From positions 1 to 46,494 of the forward strand of contig JACCTH010000028.1 in NCBI GenBank assembly GCA_013812505.1: a DNA stretch of 46,494 nucleotides, given 5' to 3'. Position 1 is the stretch's first letter. Each line of letters starts with the position of its first letter. Shown here piece after piece: positions 35,072 through 46,459 of the stretch. The notes beneath the pieces were generated by a model that had not been told where the DNA came from, did no database searches, and worked only from the letters and a program-made list of their open reading frames with translations. The position numbers were made by a program, and so were the translations under genes. This stretch comes from Acidimicrobiia bacterium. Lineage in GTDB: Bacteria; Actinomycetota; Acidimicrobiia; Spongiisociales; ZC4RG35.

Positions 35072-38000
35072 TTGTTGTCGGCGGCACCACTTTCCCATCT
35101 CGTTGATCACTGGCGCGGTCAGTCCCTCCCCACCCGAAGGTGGGCGGTCAGCGCCGGGGCGCGGTCGTTCGTCCTGGCGGCGCTTGCCAAGGAGTCTGCG
35201 GTGGTGGCGGTGGTTCCCTCCGAGCGGGAGGCGGAGGAGCTGGCCGACGACGTCTCGCTTTTTACCCGCGCCCATCTGATCCCTGCCTGGGAGACGCTGC
35301 CGTTCGAGCATGTCTCGCCCAATCTGGCGACGATGGCCCGCCGCTGCGAAGGGCTTTCTTTCGTTCAAGAAAAAGCGCCGGTGGTGATCGTGGCGTCGGT
35401 GCGGGCGGCAGTGCAGCGTCTCAGCCCCTCCAACCCCTGGCCGGTGGTGGTCAAGAAAGGCGAAGATGTCTCGGTCCCCGAGCTGGCCCGGGCCCTCGCC
35501 GATCTCGGCTACGAGCGCACCGATCGGGTGGAAGCACGTGGCGAGTTCGCGCTGCGGGGAGGGATCATCGACGTCTTCCCCGCCCAGGACGAGGAGGCGA
35601 TCCGGATCGACCTCTTCGGCGACACCGTCGAGGATCTGCGCCACTTCTCGATCTCCAGCCAACGATCCAGCGATGCCGTGGAAGAGTTGCGGGCCTATCC
35701 CGCCAGAGAGTTTCGTCCGGTCGAATTCGTGCGAGCTCAGGCCAAAGAGCTTGTCAGAACGATGCCGGCCGCCGCGTCCATCTGGGACCGGTTGGCTGAG
35801 GGTCAGATCTTCGCCGGGATGGAGTCGTGGATGCCGTGGGTGGCCGAACCGCGGTCGTTGCTTGACATTGCCACCGAGTCGCGCTTGGTGCTGATCGACC
35901 CGGTCAAAAGCCGGGAACGGGCGAGTGAATTGGTGAAAGAGGAGGACGATCTCGCCTCGGCCCTGTCGTCTTCGTGGGGAATCGCCGAAGGCACCCACCC
36001 TTCGCTCTTTCTCGACCTCGATGGCGATTTCCTCGAGATGCCGTCGATTCCGACCAACCCCGACGATCCGGTCCTCGCCATCCGCGGGATCGAGGCGACA
36101 CCTGGTGATCCTCGTTCAGTGGCTCTTGCTATCGATCGCTTGCAGCGCGAGAAGATGGAAGTGGTCATCGCCATGGATGGACAGCCAGCGGCCGATCGCG
36201 TTGGTCAGGTGCTGAGCGACGAGGGAGTGTCGGTGCCCGTCATTGCCACCGGCATCCATCGCGGCTTTGTTGCCCCATCGCAACGGGTGGCGGTCCTCGG
36301 CGAGCAGGAGATTGCTGGCCGAAGACGGGCGCATCGCACCAGCGGCCGGCGGCGCGCAGAAGCCGGGGTCAACTATGCCGATCTGACTGCGGGCGACTTC
36401 GTCGTTCATTCGCGCCACGGGATCGGCCGGTTTGAGGGCTTGGTCTCCCGCACGATGGCCGGGATCGAGCGTGACTATCTCGTCATTGCCTATGCCGGGG
36501 AGGACCGCCTCTATGTGCCGATCGACCAACTGGCCGCGGTCCGCAAATACACCGGCGGTGAGGTGCCGCGGGTCTCGCGGATGGGCGGCAGGGATTGGAA
36601 TGAGACGAAAGATCGCGTTCGCAAGGCGGTCGCCGCGGTGGCAGAGCAGGTCGTGCGCCTGCATCGCGCGCGGGCTCGGGCCAAGGGATATGCGTTTCCC
36701 CGCGATACCCCTTGGCAGAGCGAGCTCGAGGCATCGTTCCCCTACGAGGAAACTCCCGACCAACTGACCGCGATCGGCGATGTCAAAGCCGACATGGAGG
36801 AGTCGGGGCCGATGGACCGCCTGATCTTTGGTGACGTGGGATACGGCAAGACCGAGGTGGCGATACGCGCCGCGTTCAAGGCGGTGGGCGCGGATCGACA
36901 GGTGGCGGTGCTCTGCCCGACCACGCTTCTGGCTCAACAACATCATCAAACCTTCTCAGATCGCTTTGCGCCCTATCCGATCCGAGTCGAGGTGCTCTCC
37001 CGCTTTCTAACCAGCCGCCAGCAAGACCGCGTCATTGCCGGCCTTGCCACCGGCGAGGTCGATGTCGTAATCGGCACCCACCGACTGCTCTCGGAGGACG
37101 TGCGTTGGAAAAATCTCGGGCTGGTGGTGATCGACGAAGAGCAGCGGTTCGGCGTTGCCGCCAAGGATCAGCTACGCGCGCTCAAGATCGGAGTTGACGT
37201 CCTCACTCTCACTGCTACCCCGATTCCCCGCACCCTGGAGATGGCCCTCACCGGAATCCGCGACGTGAGCCACATCCGCACGCCTCCGGAGGATCGCCAC
37301 CCGATCCTCACCTATGTCGGTCCCTACGAGGCCCAGACGGTGGCGGCGGCCATTCGTCGTGAGCTCTTACGCGACGGGCAAGTGTTCTATGTCCACAACC
37401 GGGTGCGCTCGATCGACGCCGCCCTGAGCCAATTGCGAAGCCTGGTGCCCGATGCGCGCTACGTCGTCGCCCACGGGCAAATGTCGGACGGCCAGCTCGA
37501 ACAGGTGATGCTCGACTTCTGGAACCGGGAGTACGACGTAATGGTGGCGACAACGATTATCGAGTCGGGGCTCGACCTGCCACAGGTCAACACTTTGGTC
37601 GTCGAACGCGCCGACCTCCTCGGCCTCGCCCAGCTCTATCAGCTACGGGGACGGGTGGGTCGCTCGAGCCAGCGCGCCTATGCCTACCTCCTGCACCCCG
37701 CGAACCAGGTGCTCCCCGAGGAAGCCCATCGCCGGCTCGAGGCCATCGGCGAGGCCACCGATCTCGGTTCTGGCTTTCACCTGGCTTTGAAGGACCTCGA
37801 GATCCGTGGCGCCGGCTCAATCCTCGGCGAGGTGCAATCCGGTCACATCGCCGCAGTCGGTTTCGATCTCTATGCCGAGCTGGTGGCCGAAGCCGTGCAG
37901 AAGCTTGAGGGCCAGTCGCTTCCTCCGATCGAGACCAAGGAGGTTCGCATCGAGCTGCCGGTCGACGCTCATCTTCCCGACGACTACCTCGCCGATCAGT

Positions 38001-38380
38001 CGTTGCGTCTCGAGGCTTATCGGAAATTGGCGATGGCGGAGTCCCCGGGTGAAGTGGATGAGGCCGGCGCCGAGTGGGTCGACCGCTTCGGACCCTTGCC
38101 GCCGGCCGCGAAAGCTCTTCTGGATATCGCCCGCTTGCGGGTGGAGGCGTTGCGGGTCGGCTTGACCGAAATCGTGACGCTGCGGCGCGAGGTCCGTTTG
38201 GCGCCGGTGTCGTTCTCGGCGAGTCAAGAGGTGAGATTGGAGCGCCTGGCTCCGAAGGCGGTCGTCCGCGACGGCGTCTTGTTTATCCCCACCCCCGCGG
38301 GTGACCCTGTGGCGAGCTTGATCGGCTTCTTGGAGAAGATGTGGCCGGCCCCTCCGGGGGAGAAAGCCCAAACTGGGTAA
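35072..38380 (+). CDS. mfd: Transcription-repair coupling factor
   Basis: Dislodges RNA polymerase stalled at DNA lesions and recruits UvrA. 1102 aa, near the usual length. UvrB-like N-terminal module, then the RNA-polymerase interaction domain (about residues 425-500, [17 protein letters not shown]), the helicase motor with Walker [11 protein letters not shown] (about 585), [10 protein letters not shown] (about 686), motif [12 protein letters not shown] and the [18 protein letters not shown] motif, and a C-terminal TRCF domain. TTG 35072 is the likely start, with TTG 35075 next. TAATAC (35058-35063) lies 8 bases before it and may be the -10 of an almost leaderless promoter. Confidence 0.95.
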   Translation: MLSAAPLSHLVDHWRGQSLPTRRWAVSAGARSFVLAALAKESAVVAVVPSEREAEELADDVSLFTRAHLIPAWETLPFEHVSPNLATMARRCEGLSFVQEKAPVVIVASVRAAVQRLSPSNPWPVVVKKGEDVSVPELARALADLGYERTDRVEARGEFALRGGIIDVFPAQDEEAIRIDLFGDTVEDLRHFSISSQRSSDAVEELRAYPAREFRPVEFVRAQAKELVRTMPAAASIWDRLAEGQIFAGMESWMPWVAEPRSLLDIATESRLVLIDPVKSRERASELVKEEDDLASALSSSWGIAEGTHPSLFLDLDGDFLEMPSIPTNPDDPVLAIRGIEATPGDPRSVALAIDRLQREKMEVVIAMDGQPAADRVGQVLSDEGVSVPVIATGIHRGFVAPSQRVAVLGEQEIAGRRRAHRTSGRRRAEAGVNYADLTAGDFVVHSRHGIGRFEGLVSRTMAGIERDYLVIAYAGEDRLYVPIDQLAAVRKYTGGEVPRVSRMGGRDWNETKDRVRKAVAAVAEQVVRLHRARARAKGYAFPRDTPWQSELEASFPYEETPDQLTAIGDVKADMEESGPMDRLIFGDVGYGKTEVAIRAAFKAVGADRQVAVLCPTTLLAQQHHQTFSDRFAPYPIRVEVLSRFLTSRQQDRVIAGLATGEVDVVIGTHRLLSEDVRWKNLGLVVIDEEQRFGVAAKDQLRALKIGVDVLTLTATPIPRTLEMALTGIRDVSHIRTPPEDRHPILTYVGPYEAQTVAAAIRRELLRDGQVFYVHNRVRSIDAALSQLRSLVPDARYVVAHGQMSDGQLEQVMLDFWNREYDVMVATTIIESGLDLPQVNTLVVERADLLGLAQLYQLRGRVGRSSQRAYAYLLHPANQVLPEEAHRRLEAIGEATDLGSGFHLALKDLEIRGAGSILGEVQSGHIAAVGFDLYAELVAEAVQKLEGQSLPPIETKEVRIELPVDAHLPDDYLADQSLRLEAYRKLAMAESPGEVDEAGAEWVDRFGPLPPAAKALLDIARLRVEALRVGLTEIVTLRREVRLAPVSFSASQEVRLERLAPKAVVRDGVLFIPTPAGDPVASLIGFLEKMWPAPPGEKAQTG

Positions 38381-38394
38381 CAACCGCTCAGGAT

Positions 38395-38406
38395 TAATCT
38401 GGATTG
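38395..38406 (+). promoter_or_regulatory. Putative -10 box of a leaderless promoter
   Basis: TAATCT (38395-38400) is followed by 6 bases and the GTG at 38407. No Shine-Dalgarno site is visible. It lies in the 26-base gap after mfd. Confidence 0.4.
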
Positions 38407-39333
38407 GTGCGGAAATCCCTTCTACTTTTGCTCGTTCTTGGCGCGCTCACCCTGGTCGGATGCGGTGGCGCGGGCGGCCCCACCGCCGCGACTGTCGATG
38501 GCGTCAACATCACAGTCAGCGACGTGCAGCTGATGCGCCTCGACGCCGATCCCGACGCCGCAGTTGTCGACAAGGCGCAATTTGCCAGCGATCTCACCAA
38601 CGCCATCTTCAACGTGGCATTGATCGCCGCTGCCAAGTCCGAGTTTGGGATCGATCCCACCGAGGCCGAGGTCAGCGCCAAGCTGGCCGACATCGAGAGC
38701 GAAATTCAGGCGGCGCAAGGAGTATCCGGCGAGGAGTTTCTGGCCTCACAAGGGATAGGAGCCGAGCAACTGGGAGTGATTGCCCGCCAACAGGTCATCA
38801 AGGATGCGCTTGACGTCGAGTTCCTCGAGCGCATCACTCCCGCAACCGATGCCGAAGCTGAAGAACTGCTCGCTGCGGAGCGGATCGCCCGCACGACCGC
38901 CTGTGTCAGCCATATCCTCGTTGCGACCGAGGAGGAAGCGACAGCCGCCCTAGCCCGAATTGACGGCGGCGAAGATTTCGCCACAGTGGCGATGGAGGTT
39001 GGCACCGACGGTACCGCTCCGAACGGTGGCGACCTCGGCTGCGAATTGCTCGATGCCTACGTCTTGGAGTTTGCCGAGGCCGCCTTGAGCGCCCCGATCG
39101 GAGAAGCTGTCGGACCCGTAGAAAGCGAGTTCGGTTTTCACTTGATCTTCGTGAGCTCTCGCGAAGAGCCCGCCCTTGTCGACATCAAGTCCGAGATCGA
39201 CCTCCGACGCGTCAACGACGAGATCTCGGCGTGGATTCTCGAAACGCTCACCGCGGCCGACGTCACCGTCCAGCCCGAGTTCGGCACCTGGGTAACTGAA
39301 CCCGATCCGCAGGTGCAAGTGCCGACCAGCTAG
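38407..39333 (+). CDS. Peptidyl-prolyl isomerase lipoprotein, PpiC/SurA-like
   Basis: 308 aa from GTG 38407 (TTG 38404 directly before it is possible). Signal and lipobox LTLVGC, followed by a helical SurA_N-like region (about 40-155) and a parvulin domain (about 160-255: ACVSHILVATEEEATAALARIDGGEDFATVAMEVG, NGGDLGCELLDAYVLEFAEAAL, FGFHLIFVSSRE). It folds secreted proteins outside the membrane. In actinobacteria a SurA-like gene between mfd and mazG is a frequent arrangement. Confidence 0.88.
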   Translation: MRKSLLLLLVLGALTLVGCGGAGGPTAATVDGVNITVSDVQLMRLDADPDAAVVDKAQFASDLTNAIFNVALIAAAKSEFGIDPTEAEVSAKLADIESEIQAAQGVSGEEFLASQGIGAEQLGVIARQQVIKDALDVEFLERITPATDAEAEELLAAERIARTTACVSHILVATEEEATAALARIDGGEDFATVAMEVGTDGTAPNGGDLGCELLDAYVLEFAEAALSAPIGEAVGPVESEFGFHLIFVSSREEPALVDIKSEIDLRRVNDEISAWILETLTAADVTVQPEFGTWVTEPDPQVQVPTS

Positions 39334-39345
39334 CCGGCTGGCGCA

Positions 39346-40752
39346 GTGCCGCTCAAAGTCGTTGGCCTCGGTCCGGCCGGCCTCGACCGTCTACCGCCCA
39401 GTGTCCGCTCCCTGCTACTCGCGCCGGAGCACATAGTCATCCTCCGCACTCTTGCCCACCCTGCCGCCGCGGAGCTGGCACTCGTCCGCGAGGTGACGTC
39501 GTGCGACGACCTGTACGAGATAGCCGGCGATTTTGCGGGCGTCTACAGCGCGATCGTCGAGCGGGTGCTCGAAGCAGCGAAACAAGCGCCCGTGATCTAC
39601 GCCGTCCCCGGTAGCCCAATCATCGGTGAGCGCGCAGTCGCCGAGCTCCGCCGCCGGATTCCGACGGAAGTCGTGCACGGCGAGTCGTTTGTCGATGCCG
39701 TGCTCACCGCGATCGGCTATGACCCTCTTGAACGAGGCTTGCGCCTCCTCGACGGTCATTCGTTGCCCGATCCGCTCCTCCTCGACGGTCCTACTCTCGT
39801 GGCCCAACTCGACAATCCATTGGTCCTTGCCGATGCCGCCGCGGCCCTTGCCAGGGTCGTAGGAGAAGGAACTGCGGCGAACTTGATCATCGACGCGGGC
39901 GGGTCCGATGAACGAGTCATCGCCGTTGATCTCGAGCAGATCGACCTCACCTTGGCTGGGCTCAGGACGTCGCTCTTCCTTGACCCAACGCCGGGAGGCT
40001 TGGCGGGGGTGATCAAAACCATGGCGAGACTGCGTCGCGAGTGTCCGTGGGATCAAAAACAGACGCATGAGAGCCTGGTCAAGAACCTGGTCGAAGAGAC
40101 CCACGAGTTGATCGACGCCATCGCTTCGGGAAACGAGGGCGCGATCGAGGACGAGTTGGGCGATGTCTTGCTCCAAGTCTTGTTCCACAGCGTCGTCTCG
40201 GCGCAGGCGGGCGGGTTCGGGATCGAAGACGTCGCCGAGAATCTGCGGGTGAAGCTGGTTCGCCGGCATCCGCACGTGTTTGGCGACGTGGTGGCACGAT
40301 CGGCCGACGAAGTGAAGGCCAGCTGGGAGGAGATCAAGGTCGCCGAAAGGGGGGAGACGCCCACTTCCATCCTGGCGGGAGTATCCGCGGGCATGCCGGC
40401 CCTTGAGCGTGCGGCCAAGCTGCAGCGCAAAGCAGCGACCGTTGGTTTCGATTGGCCCGCGCCGGAGCCGGTCATGGCCAAAGTCGCCGAGGAACTAGAG
40501 GAAGTCTCGGAGGTGCTGACCGACCCTGAAGCCGCTGCTGCCGAGATTGGCGATCTCTTGTTTGCGGTGGTCAACCTCGCTCGCCATGTCGGGGTCGATC
40601 CCGAGCTCGCCTTGGTGGGAAGCATTCAGACATTTGTTGCCCGGTTCGAGGCGATGGAACGACAGGGACCGTTGGCCGGGCTCAACTTTGACGAGCTCGA
40701 CGCTCGCTGGGTCGAGGCGAAGCGCCAGATGCGCAATAGACCACTCAGTTAA
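39346..40752 (+). CDS. mazG: Nucleotide pyrophosphohydrolase MazG with N-terminal methylase-like domain
   Basis: 468 aa. Residues 1-205 resemble the tetrapyrrole-methylase fold (VVGLGPAGLDRLP, VIYAVPGSPIIGERAVAEL) as in YabN-type fusions. Residues 225-460 are MazG, with RLRRECPWDQKQTHESLVKNLVEETHELIDAI, the EExxE/ExxD metal site (EDELGDVLLQVLFH) and a second copy (EELEEVSEVL, EIGDLLFAVVNLARH). It hydrolyses noncanonical NTPs. GTG start 12 bases after the PPIase stop. Confidence 0.92.
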   Translation: MPLKVVGLGPAGLDRLPPSVRSLLLAPEHIVILRTLAHPAAAELALVREVTSCDDLYEIAGDFAGVYSAIVERVLEAAKQAPVIYAVPGSPIIGERAVAELRRRIPTEVVHGESFVDAVLTAIGYDPLERGLRLLDGHSLPDPLLLDGPTLVAQLDNPLVLADAAAALARVVGEGTAANLIIDAGGSDERVIAVDLEQIDLTLAGLRTSLFLDPTPGGLAGVIKTMARLRRECPWDQKQTHESLVKNLVEETHELIDAIASGNEGAIEDELGDVLLQVLFHSVVSAQAGGFGIEDVAENLRVKLVRRHPHVFGDVVARSADEVKASWEEIKVAERGETPTSILAGVSAGMPALERAAKLQRKAATVGFDWPAPEPVMAKVAEELEEVSEVLTDPEAAAAEIGDLLFAVVNLARHVGVDPELALVGSIQTFVARFEAMERQGPLAGLNFDELDARWVEAKRQMRNRPLS

Positions 40753-42427
<1,675 letters not shown>

Positions 42428-42431
<4 letters not shown>

Positions 42432-42931
42432 ACGAAGTCGTCGCCGTCCAGATCGGGCGGCCGCTGCGAGCTGATTCGCAGGTGATGACCAAATGCCATC
42501 TGGGCCTACCGGTCGTAGTCCAAGTGCCGCCAATCCTCGACGACGGCACACCCTTCCCGACGATGTTTTGGTTGACATGCCCGCTGGCGGTGAAGCGAGT
42601 GTCCCGGCTCGAGTCGGCTGGCGAGATCAAGCGATTCGAAGAAAGACGTCGGCACGATTCAGCGTTTGAGTCGGCCTTGATTGAGGCGCACCGGCGTTAC
42701 GCGTTGGAGCGGGACCGACTCGTGCCGGCCAACACCGATCACCGTGCCTCTGGGGGCGTAGGTGGTGCTGCGGTCGGGATCAAATGCCTGCACGCCCACT
42801 ACGCCGATCACGCCGCCGGCAACCAGAACCCAGTCGGCGTGGAAGTAGCTTCCGAGATCGAGCCCCTCGATTGTGAAGTCTCCTGCGTTATCGCCGGCGC
42901 CCGCAACCCGGATTGGCGGGAGCCAAGTTGA
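42428..42931 (+). CDS. DUF501 family protein
   Basis: 167 aa from GTG 42428, overlapping the previous stop (GTGA). Marks: QIGRPLRADSQVMTKCHLGLPVVVQVPPILDDGTPFPTMFWLTCPLAVKRVSRLES and a C-terminal GVGGAAVGIKCLHAHYADHAAGNQNPVG, the conserved ends of DUF501. The function of the family is unknown; it nearly always lies between a septum initiator and ppx, as here. The conserved Cys and His residues hint at a metal site. Confidence 0.9.
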
Positions 42932-43791
42932 CCGCCATTCCCAAGGTGGCGGCAGTCGACATCGGGACGAACTCGATGCGCCTCTTGATGATCCAGCAGG
43001 TCGGTGACGGAACGGTCGAACTCGGACGATGGGAGCGAGTCACCGGACTCGGCACCGGCGTCGATGGGAGCGGCCGCCTGTCTGAAGAAGCTATCGACCG
43101 GACTTTGCTGGCGCTCGCCGAGTTCGGTGCCCGGATGAACAAGGCCGGGGTTGCCAAGCGCCGAGCCGTGGCGACCTCGGCGGCTCGGGACGCCTCCAAC
43201 CGCGAGAAGTTTTTCGACAAGGCCGAGCTCGCCCTCGGGGTCCGTCCCGAGCTGATCAGCGGCAAGGAGGAGGCGAGTCTTGCCTTTGCTGGAGCAACCG
43301 CCGGACGCACCGGCGCTTCTTTGGTGATCGACATCGGCGGTGGCTCGACCGAGTTTGTTACCGCCGCGGGAGGAACTTCCTACGACATCGGCTCGGTGCG
43401 GCTGACTGATCGAGTTCTCAGCCCCAGACCGGCAACCATCGAACAGTTGACCGCCGCCCGGGCGATGGTGGCCGAGTCCTTCATTGGCGTGGCTCCGTTT
43501 GCCGGCCCTGTCCTCGGAGTGGCCGGTACCTGGACCAGCCTCGCGTCGATTGAAGGCGCGGATGCATTGATGCTTTCCGCGATCACCGCCTGGATCGACC
43601 GGTTAGCCGGGATGTCGATCGAAGAGACCGCGGCCATTCCCGGCCTCGACCCGGCCCGAGCACCCGTGATCCTGGCTGGAGCGGTCGTCGCCGAAGGCGC
43701 CCTGACGGCGGTCGGCGCCGCATCGATTGAGGTCTCCAAGCATGACTTGCTCGACGGGATCACCGCCCGCCTTCTGACTGCTGGCTCCTAA
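42928..43791 (+). CDS. ppx: Exopolyphosphatase/guanosine pentaphosphatase, Ppx/GppA family
   Basis: 287 aa from TTG 42928, which overlaps the previous stop (TTGA) and has GGGAG upstream; TTG 42913 is the alternative. ASKHA fold with the phosphate loop VAAVDIGTNSMRLLM and the second loop LVIDIGGGSTEFV, plus ATSAARDASNRE. Short form lacking the HD domain. It cleaves polyphosphate or pppGpp; which of the two cannot be told from sequence. Confidence 0.92.
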   Translation: MTAIPKVAAVDIGTNSMRLLMIQQVGDGTVELGRWERVTGLGTGVDGSGRLSEEAIDRTLLALAEFGARMNKAGVAKRRAVATSAARDASNREKFFDKAELALGVRPELISGKEEASLAFAGATAGRTGASLVIDIGGGSTEFVTAAGGTSYDIGSVRLTDRVLSPRPATIEQLTAARAMVAESFIGVAPFAGPVLGVAGTWTSLASIEGADALMLSAITAWIDRLAGMSIEETAAIPGLDPARAPVILAGAVVAEGALTAVGAASIEVSKHDLLDGITARLLTAGS

Positions 43792-43805
43792 CCTTCTCCT
43801 CCGCC

Positions 43806-43886
43806 GCCCGGGTGCTGGAACAGGTATACAGAGAGGTCTTAAACACCTTGCCGAGAGGCGTGTGGGTTCGAGTCCCACCCCGGGCC
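43806..43886 (+). tRNA. tRNA-Leu(TAA)
   Basis: Acceptor GCCCGGG (43806-43812) pairs with CCCGGGC (43879-43885). The anticodon stem GAGGT/ACCTT holds the loop CTTAAAC, anticodon TAA. A long variable arm (TTGCCGAGAGGCGT) marks a class II tRNA, and the T arm GTGGG-TTCGAGT-CCCAC is canonical. Odd point: the discriminator position after the acceptor is C, whereas bacterial tRNA-Leu has A, and CCC follows rather than CCA. A dispersed repeat begins 12 bases later. Confidence 0.85.
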
Positions 43887-43897
43887 CCCCGATTTTG

Positions 43898-43947
43898 GCG
43901 AACCCTGGGTTCGTATCGTTGTACAGCAACGACTCCAGCCCATAGAA
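43898..43947 (-). repeat. Dispersed palindromic repeat, copy 4
   Basis: The reverse complement is identical to 18341-18390 at 47 of 50 positions. It lies between tRNA-Leu and aceK, pointing opposite to both. The two palindromic cores are conserved. Confidence 0.9.
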
Positions 43948-43979
43948 CGGAAGCAAGAGCCCGCGGGCAGAATGTCTAC

Positions 43980-45698
43980 GTGAGCACCGTTCCGATCCTG
44001 AGCGACTCGCGGTTGTCGAACCTCGCCGCCAAGGCGATCGTCGACTCGTTTGTCGACTTTGGCGATCGTTACCGGATTGTCACCCGTCGGGCGCGGATCC
44101 GCTTCATCGAGGCCGATTGGGCCGGGATGGCGTCCGACGCGACCCAGCGGTTTGACATCTACGGGAAAGCGGTCAGCGAAGGGGTGGCGGCGCTGGCCGC
44201 CCTGCTCGGCGATCGGGTTGAGGAACGTCACCTCTGGACCATGATGAAGGCGGTCTACTCGGGCCTGATCGTCGGTCGAGCCGACTGGGAGATTGCCGAG
44301 ACGTTCTTCAACTCGGTGTCGCGCAAGATTTTCACCACCGTGGGCGTCGATGCGAGCATCGAGTTCGTCGATAGCGATTTCGACGTCCCACCAATCGAGG
44401 CCGAACGAGGGGTCTATCGCTCTTACGAGCAGCCCAAGGGAATCGCATACCTGGTCAGAGAAATCATTACCGACGCCAACCTCGGTGTGGACTTCCCGCA
44501 GCTTGAAATGGAGTCTGACGAGGTCGCTGCTCGCATCGGTGAGCACCTCCGGCGCAGCGGAGCATTACGAGTGATCGATCGCGCCGACATCGTCGACGCG
44601 GTCTTTTTCCGCGGCAAAGCCGCCTATCTCGTCGGCCGTATCTATAGCGGGTCGCACGTCGTTCCCTTGGTGCTCGCCGTGCTCAACACGAACGGGGGCC
44701 ACATCGATGCGGTTCTGCTGACCGAAAATCAGGTTTCGATCCTTTTCTCGTTCACCCGGTCTTACTTTCACGTTGCGGTCGACCGTCCCTATGACCTCGT
44801 CCTCTTCCTGCGTTCGTTGATGCCGCGCAAACGTCCGTCAGAGCTTTACATCGCGATCGGCCATCACAAGCACGGGAAGACCGCCCTCTATCGCGAGCTG
44901 CTTTCTCACCTCGCCAGCACAGGCGAACGCTTCACGCTGGCCCGAGGCACCCGGGGTTTGGTGATGGTCGTTTTCACGATCCCTGGCTTCGACGTGGTGA
45001 TCAAGTTGATCAAAGATCGATTCCCGGCACCCAAGCGCACCACTCGCAGCGATGTGCGCGATCGCTACCGTCTCGTGTTCCGAGCAGATCGGGCGGGCCG
45101 GCTGGTCGACGCCCAGGAGTTCGAGTATTTGGAATTCGACCGGTCCCGCTTTTCGGCCGAGCTGCTCGATGTCCTCCAGCTCGAATGCGCCCGATCGCTC
45201 CAACTGAGCGACGATCAAATTGTGATCCGCCATGCGTATATCGAACGACGAGTCATCCCGCTCGACATCTACCTGCGCGACGCCGATGCCGATCTGGCTG
45301 CGGCAGCAATCGTTGACTACGGAGCGGCGATCAAAGAGCTGGGCGCCACCGGTATCTTCCCCGGTGATCTTCTGTTGAAGAACTTCGGCGTTACCCGCCA
45401 CGGCCGGGTCGTCTTTTACGACTACGACGAGCTGACAACTATCGACCGGTGTGTGTTTCGCCGATTGCCCGCGGACGAAAGCATGAGTGACGAGCCGACG
45501 TTTGGAGTCGGTCCCGACGATGTCTTCCCGGAGGAATTCGTTCGCTATCTCGGTGTCGACGGTGTGCTGAAGCAGGTGTTCCTGGATCATCACCGCGATC
45601 TCTATACCGCCGACTGGTGGCTCGAAGTGCAAAGGCGAGTGGCGGCTCGGGAGCTGATCGACATCTTCCCCTACGAGGAGCGTCTAGCCAGTCCTTGA
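43980..45698 (+). CDS. aceK: Isocitrate dehydrogenase kinase/phosphatase
   Basis: Bifunctional enzyme that phosphorylates isocitrate dehydrogenase to divert isocitrate into the glyoxylate shunt and reverses this. 572 aa from GTG 43980 (E. coli AceK is about 578). Marks: ERGVYRSYEQPKGIAYLVREI, LYIAIGHHKHGKTALYRELLSHL (ATP-binding loop), KDRFPAPKRTTR, and GIFPGDLLLKNFGVTRHGRVVFYDYDEL with the catalytic and metal Asp residues. The open frame continues upstream through the tRNA and repeat, but that part is not AceK. No good ribosome site. Best known from proteobacteria; no isocitrate lyase or malate synthase is in the window. Confidence 0.93.
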   Translation: MSTVPILSDSRLSNLAAKAIVDSFVDFGDRYRIVTRRARIRFIEADWAGMASDATQRFDIYGKAVSEGVAALAALLGDRVEERHLWTMMKAVYSGLIVGRADWEIAETFFNSVSRKIFTTVGVDASIEFVDSDFDVPPIEAERGVYRSYEQPKGIAYLVREIITDANLGVDFPQLEMESDEVAARIGEHLRRSGALRVIDRADIVDAVFFRGKAAYLVGRIYSGSHVVPLVLAVLNTNGGHIDAVLLTENQVSILFSFTRSYFHVAVDRPYDLVLFLRSLMPRKRPSELYIAIGHHKHGKTALYRELLSHLASTGERFTLARGTRGLVMVVFTIPGFDVVIKLIKDRFPAPKRTTRSDVRDRYRLVFRADRAGRLVDAQEFEYLEFDRSRFSAELLDVLQLECARSLQLSDDQIVIRHAYIERRVIPLDIYLRDADADLAAAAIVDYGAAIKELGATGIFPGDLLLKNFGVTRHGRVVFYDYDELTTIDRCVFRRLPADESMSDEPTFGVGPDDVFPEEFVRYLGVDGVLKQVFLDHHRDLYTADWWLEVQRRVAARELIDIFPYEERLASP

Positions 45699-45754
45699 CT
45701 TCATGGCCCTCGGGGGTAGCTTGCGAATTAGGCACTGGGCGAAAGGGAGGAAAC

Positions 45755-46399
45755 ATGCGGGAGGCTCTTACATCTGCGTCGAAACGCAGGCTTTTGGCAA
45801 CGTCAACGGTGATGGCGATGGTGGCCAGCCTCGTCTTACTGGCAACGGCGGCGACGGGAGCACCCAACCCGCCCGGCAACAACGGCACCGTCAAGATCGA
45901 CGATGTTGCGTTCGACAACGTCCCCAACAACGAACCACACGTGGGTTGCGTGTTCCAAGTGGATTTCTACGGCTTCGACGAAGGCGACCTGTTCGCCGAT
46001 GTGACCTTTGCAGTGCATCCACCGACCGGCAACGAGGTGATTCTCACCGATGAGGTCTTTATCGGCGAAGATGACAACTCGGGTGGTGGAAGCGAAGCCG
46101 GATTGGATGCTTCCGAGACGTACGACTTGAGCGCTTTGCTCGCTGGGTTTACACCGCACCCGCAGCAGGGCTATCACGTCAAGCTGACAGTCAACGCCGA
46201 CGGGTCGCAGGGGGCAGACACCAAGCACAAGGTCTTCTGGGTGAGCGGTTGCACGCCGCCCCCCACGACAACCACGACAACTTCGTCCACGACAACTTCG
46301 TCCACGACGAGCACTCCCCCGACGAGCACTTCGTCCACGAGCAGCACCACTTCGACCACGATCGACACCACGACGTCAACCTCACGGCCCAGGAGATAA
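45755..46399 (+). CDS. Secreted protein with Thr/Ser-rich C-terminal tail
   Basis: 214 aa from ATG 45755 with GGGAGG 4 bases upstream. Signal peptide about 1-36 (MAMVASLVLLATAATGA, no lipobox). A beta-rich domain follows (NNEPHVGCVFQVDFYGFDEGDLFADVTFAVHPPTGNEVIL, GYHVKLTVNADGSQGADTKHKVFWVSGC) with two Cys that could pair. The last 45 residues are nearly all Thr, Ser and Pro and end in RPRR. No LPXTG or membrane helix is found, so anchoring is unexplained; a frame slip in the repetitive tail cannot be excluded. Family not recognised. Confidence 0.8.
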   Translation: MREALTSASKRRLLATSTVMAMVASLVLLATAATGAPNPPGNNGTVKIDDVAFDNVPNNEPHVGCVFQVDFYGFDEGDLFADVTFAVHPPTGNEVILTDEVFIGEDDNSGGGSEAGLDASETYDLSALLAGFTPHPQQGYHVKLTVNADGSQGADTKHKVFWVSGCTPPPTTTTTTSSTTTSSTTSTPPTSTSSTSSTTSTTIDTTTSTSRPRR

Positions 46400-46421
46400 C
46401 CGGCTTAGCGGCATCGCTCTG

Positions 46422-46459
46422 GCGCATCAAACGCAACCTATTGGTTGTGTTTGATGCGC
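46422..46459 (+). terminator. Strong hairpin terminator
   Basis: GCGCATCAAACGCAACC pairs with GGTTGTGTTTGATGCGC around the loop TATT: 17 bp with one G-T position. AAAAGCCTTTT follows instead of a plain T run. It is well placed to end the secreted-protein gene, 23 bases past its stop. Confidence 0.7.

Noticed and set aside
43812-43979. N-terminal extension of AceK reading through tRNA-Leu and the repeat
   Set aside because: The extension is the translation of the tRNA and repeat; AceK homology starts after GTG 43980.
46260-46399. Low-complexity repeat read as a separate element
   Set aside because: It is the ACG/TCC-rich coding of the Thr/Ser tail of the secreted protein, without exact unit structure.
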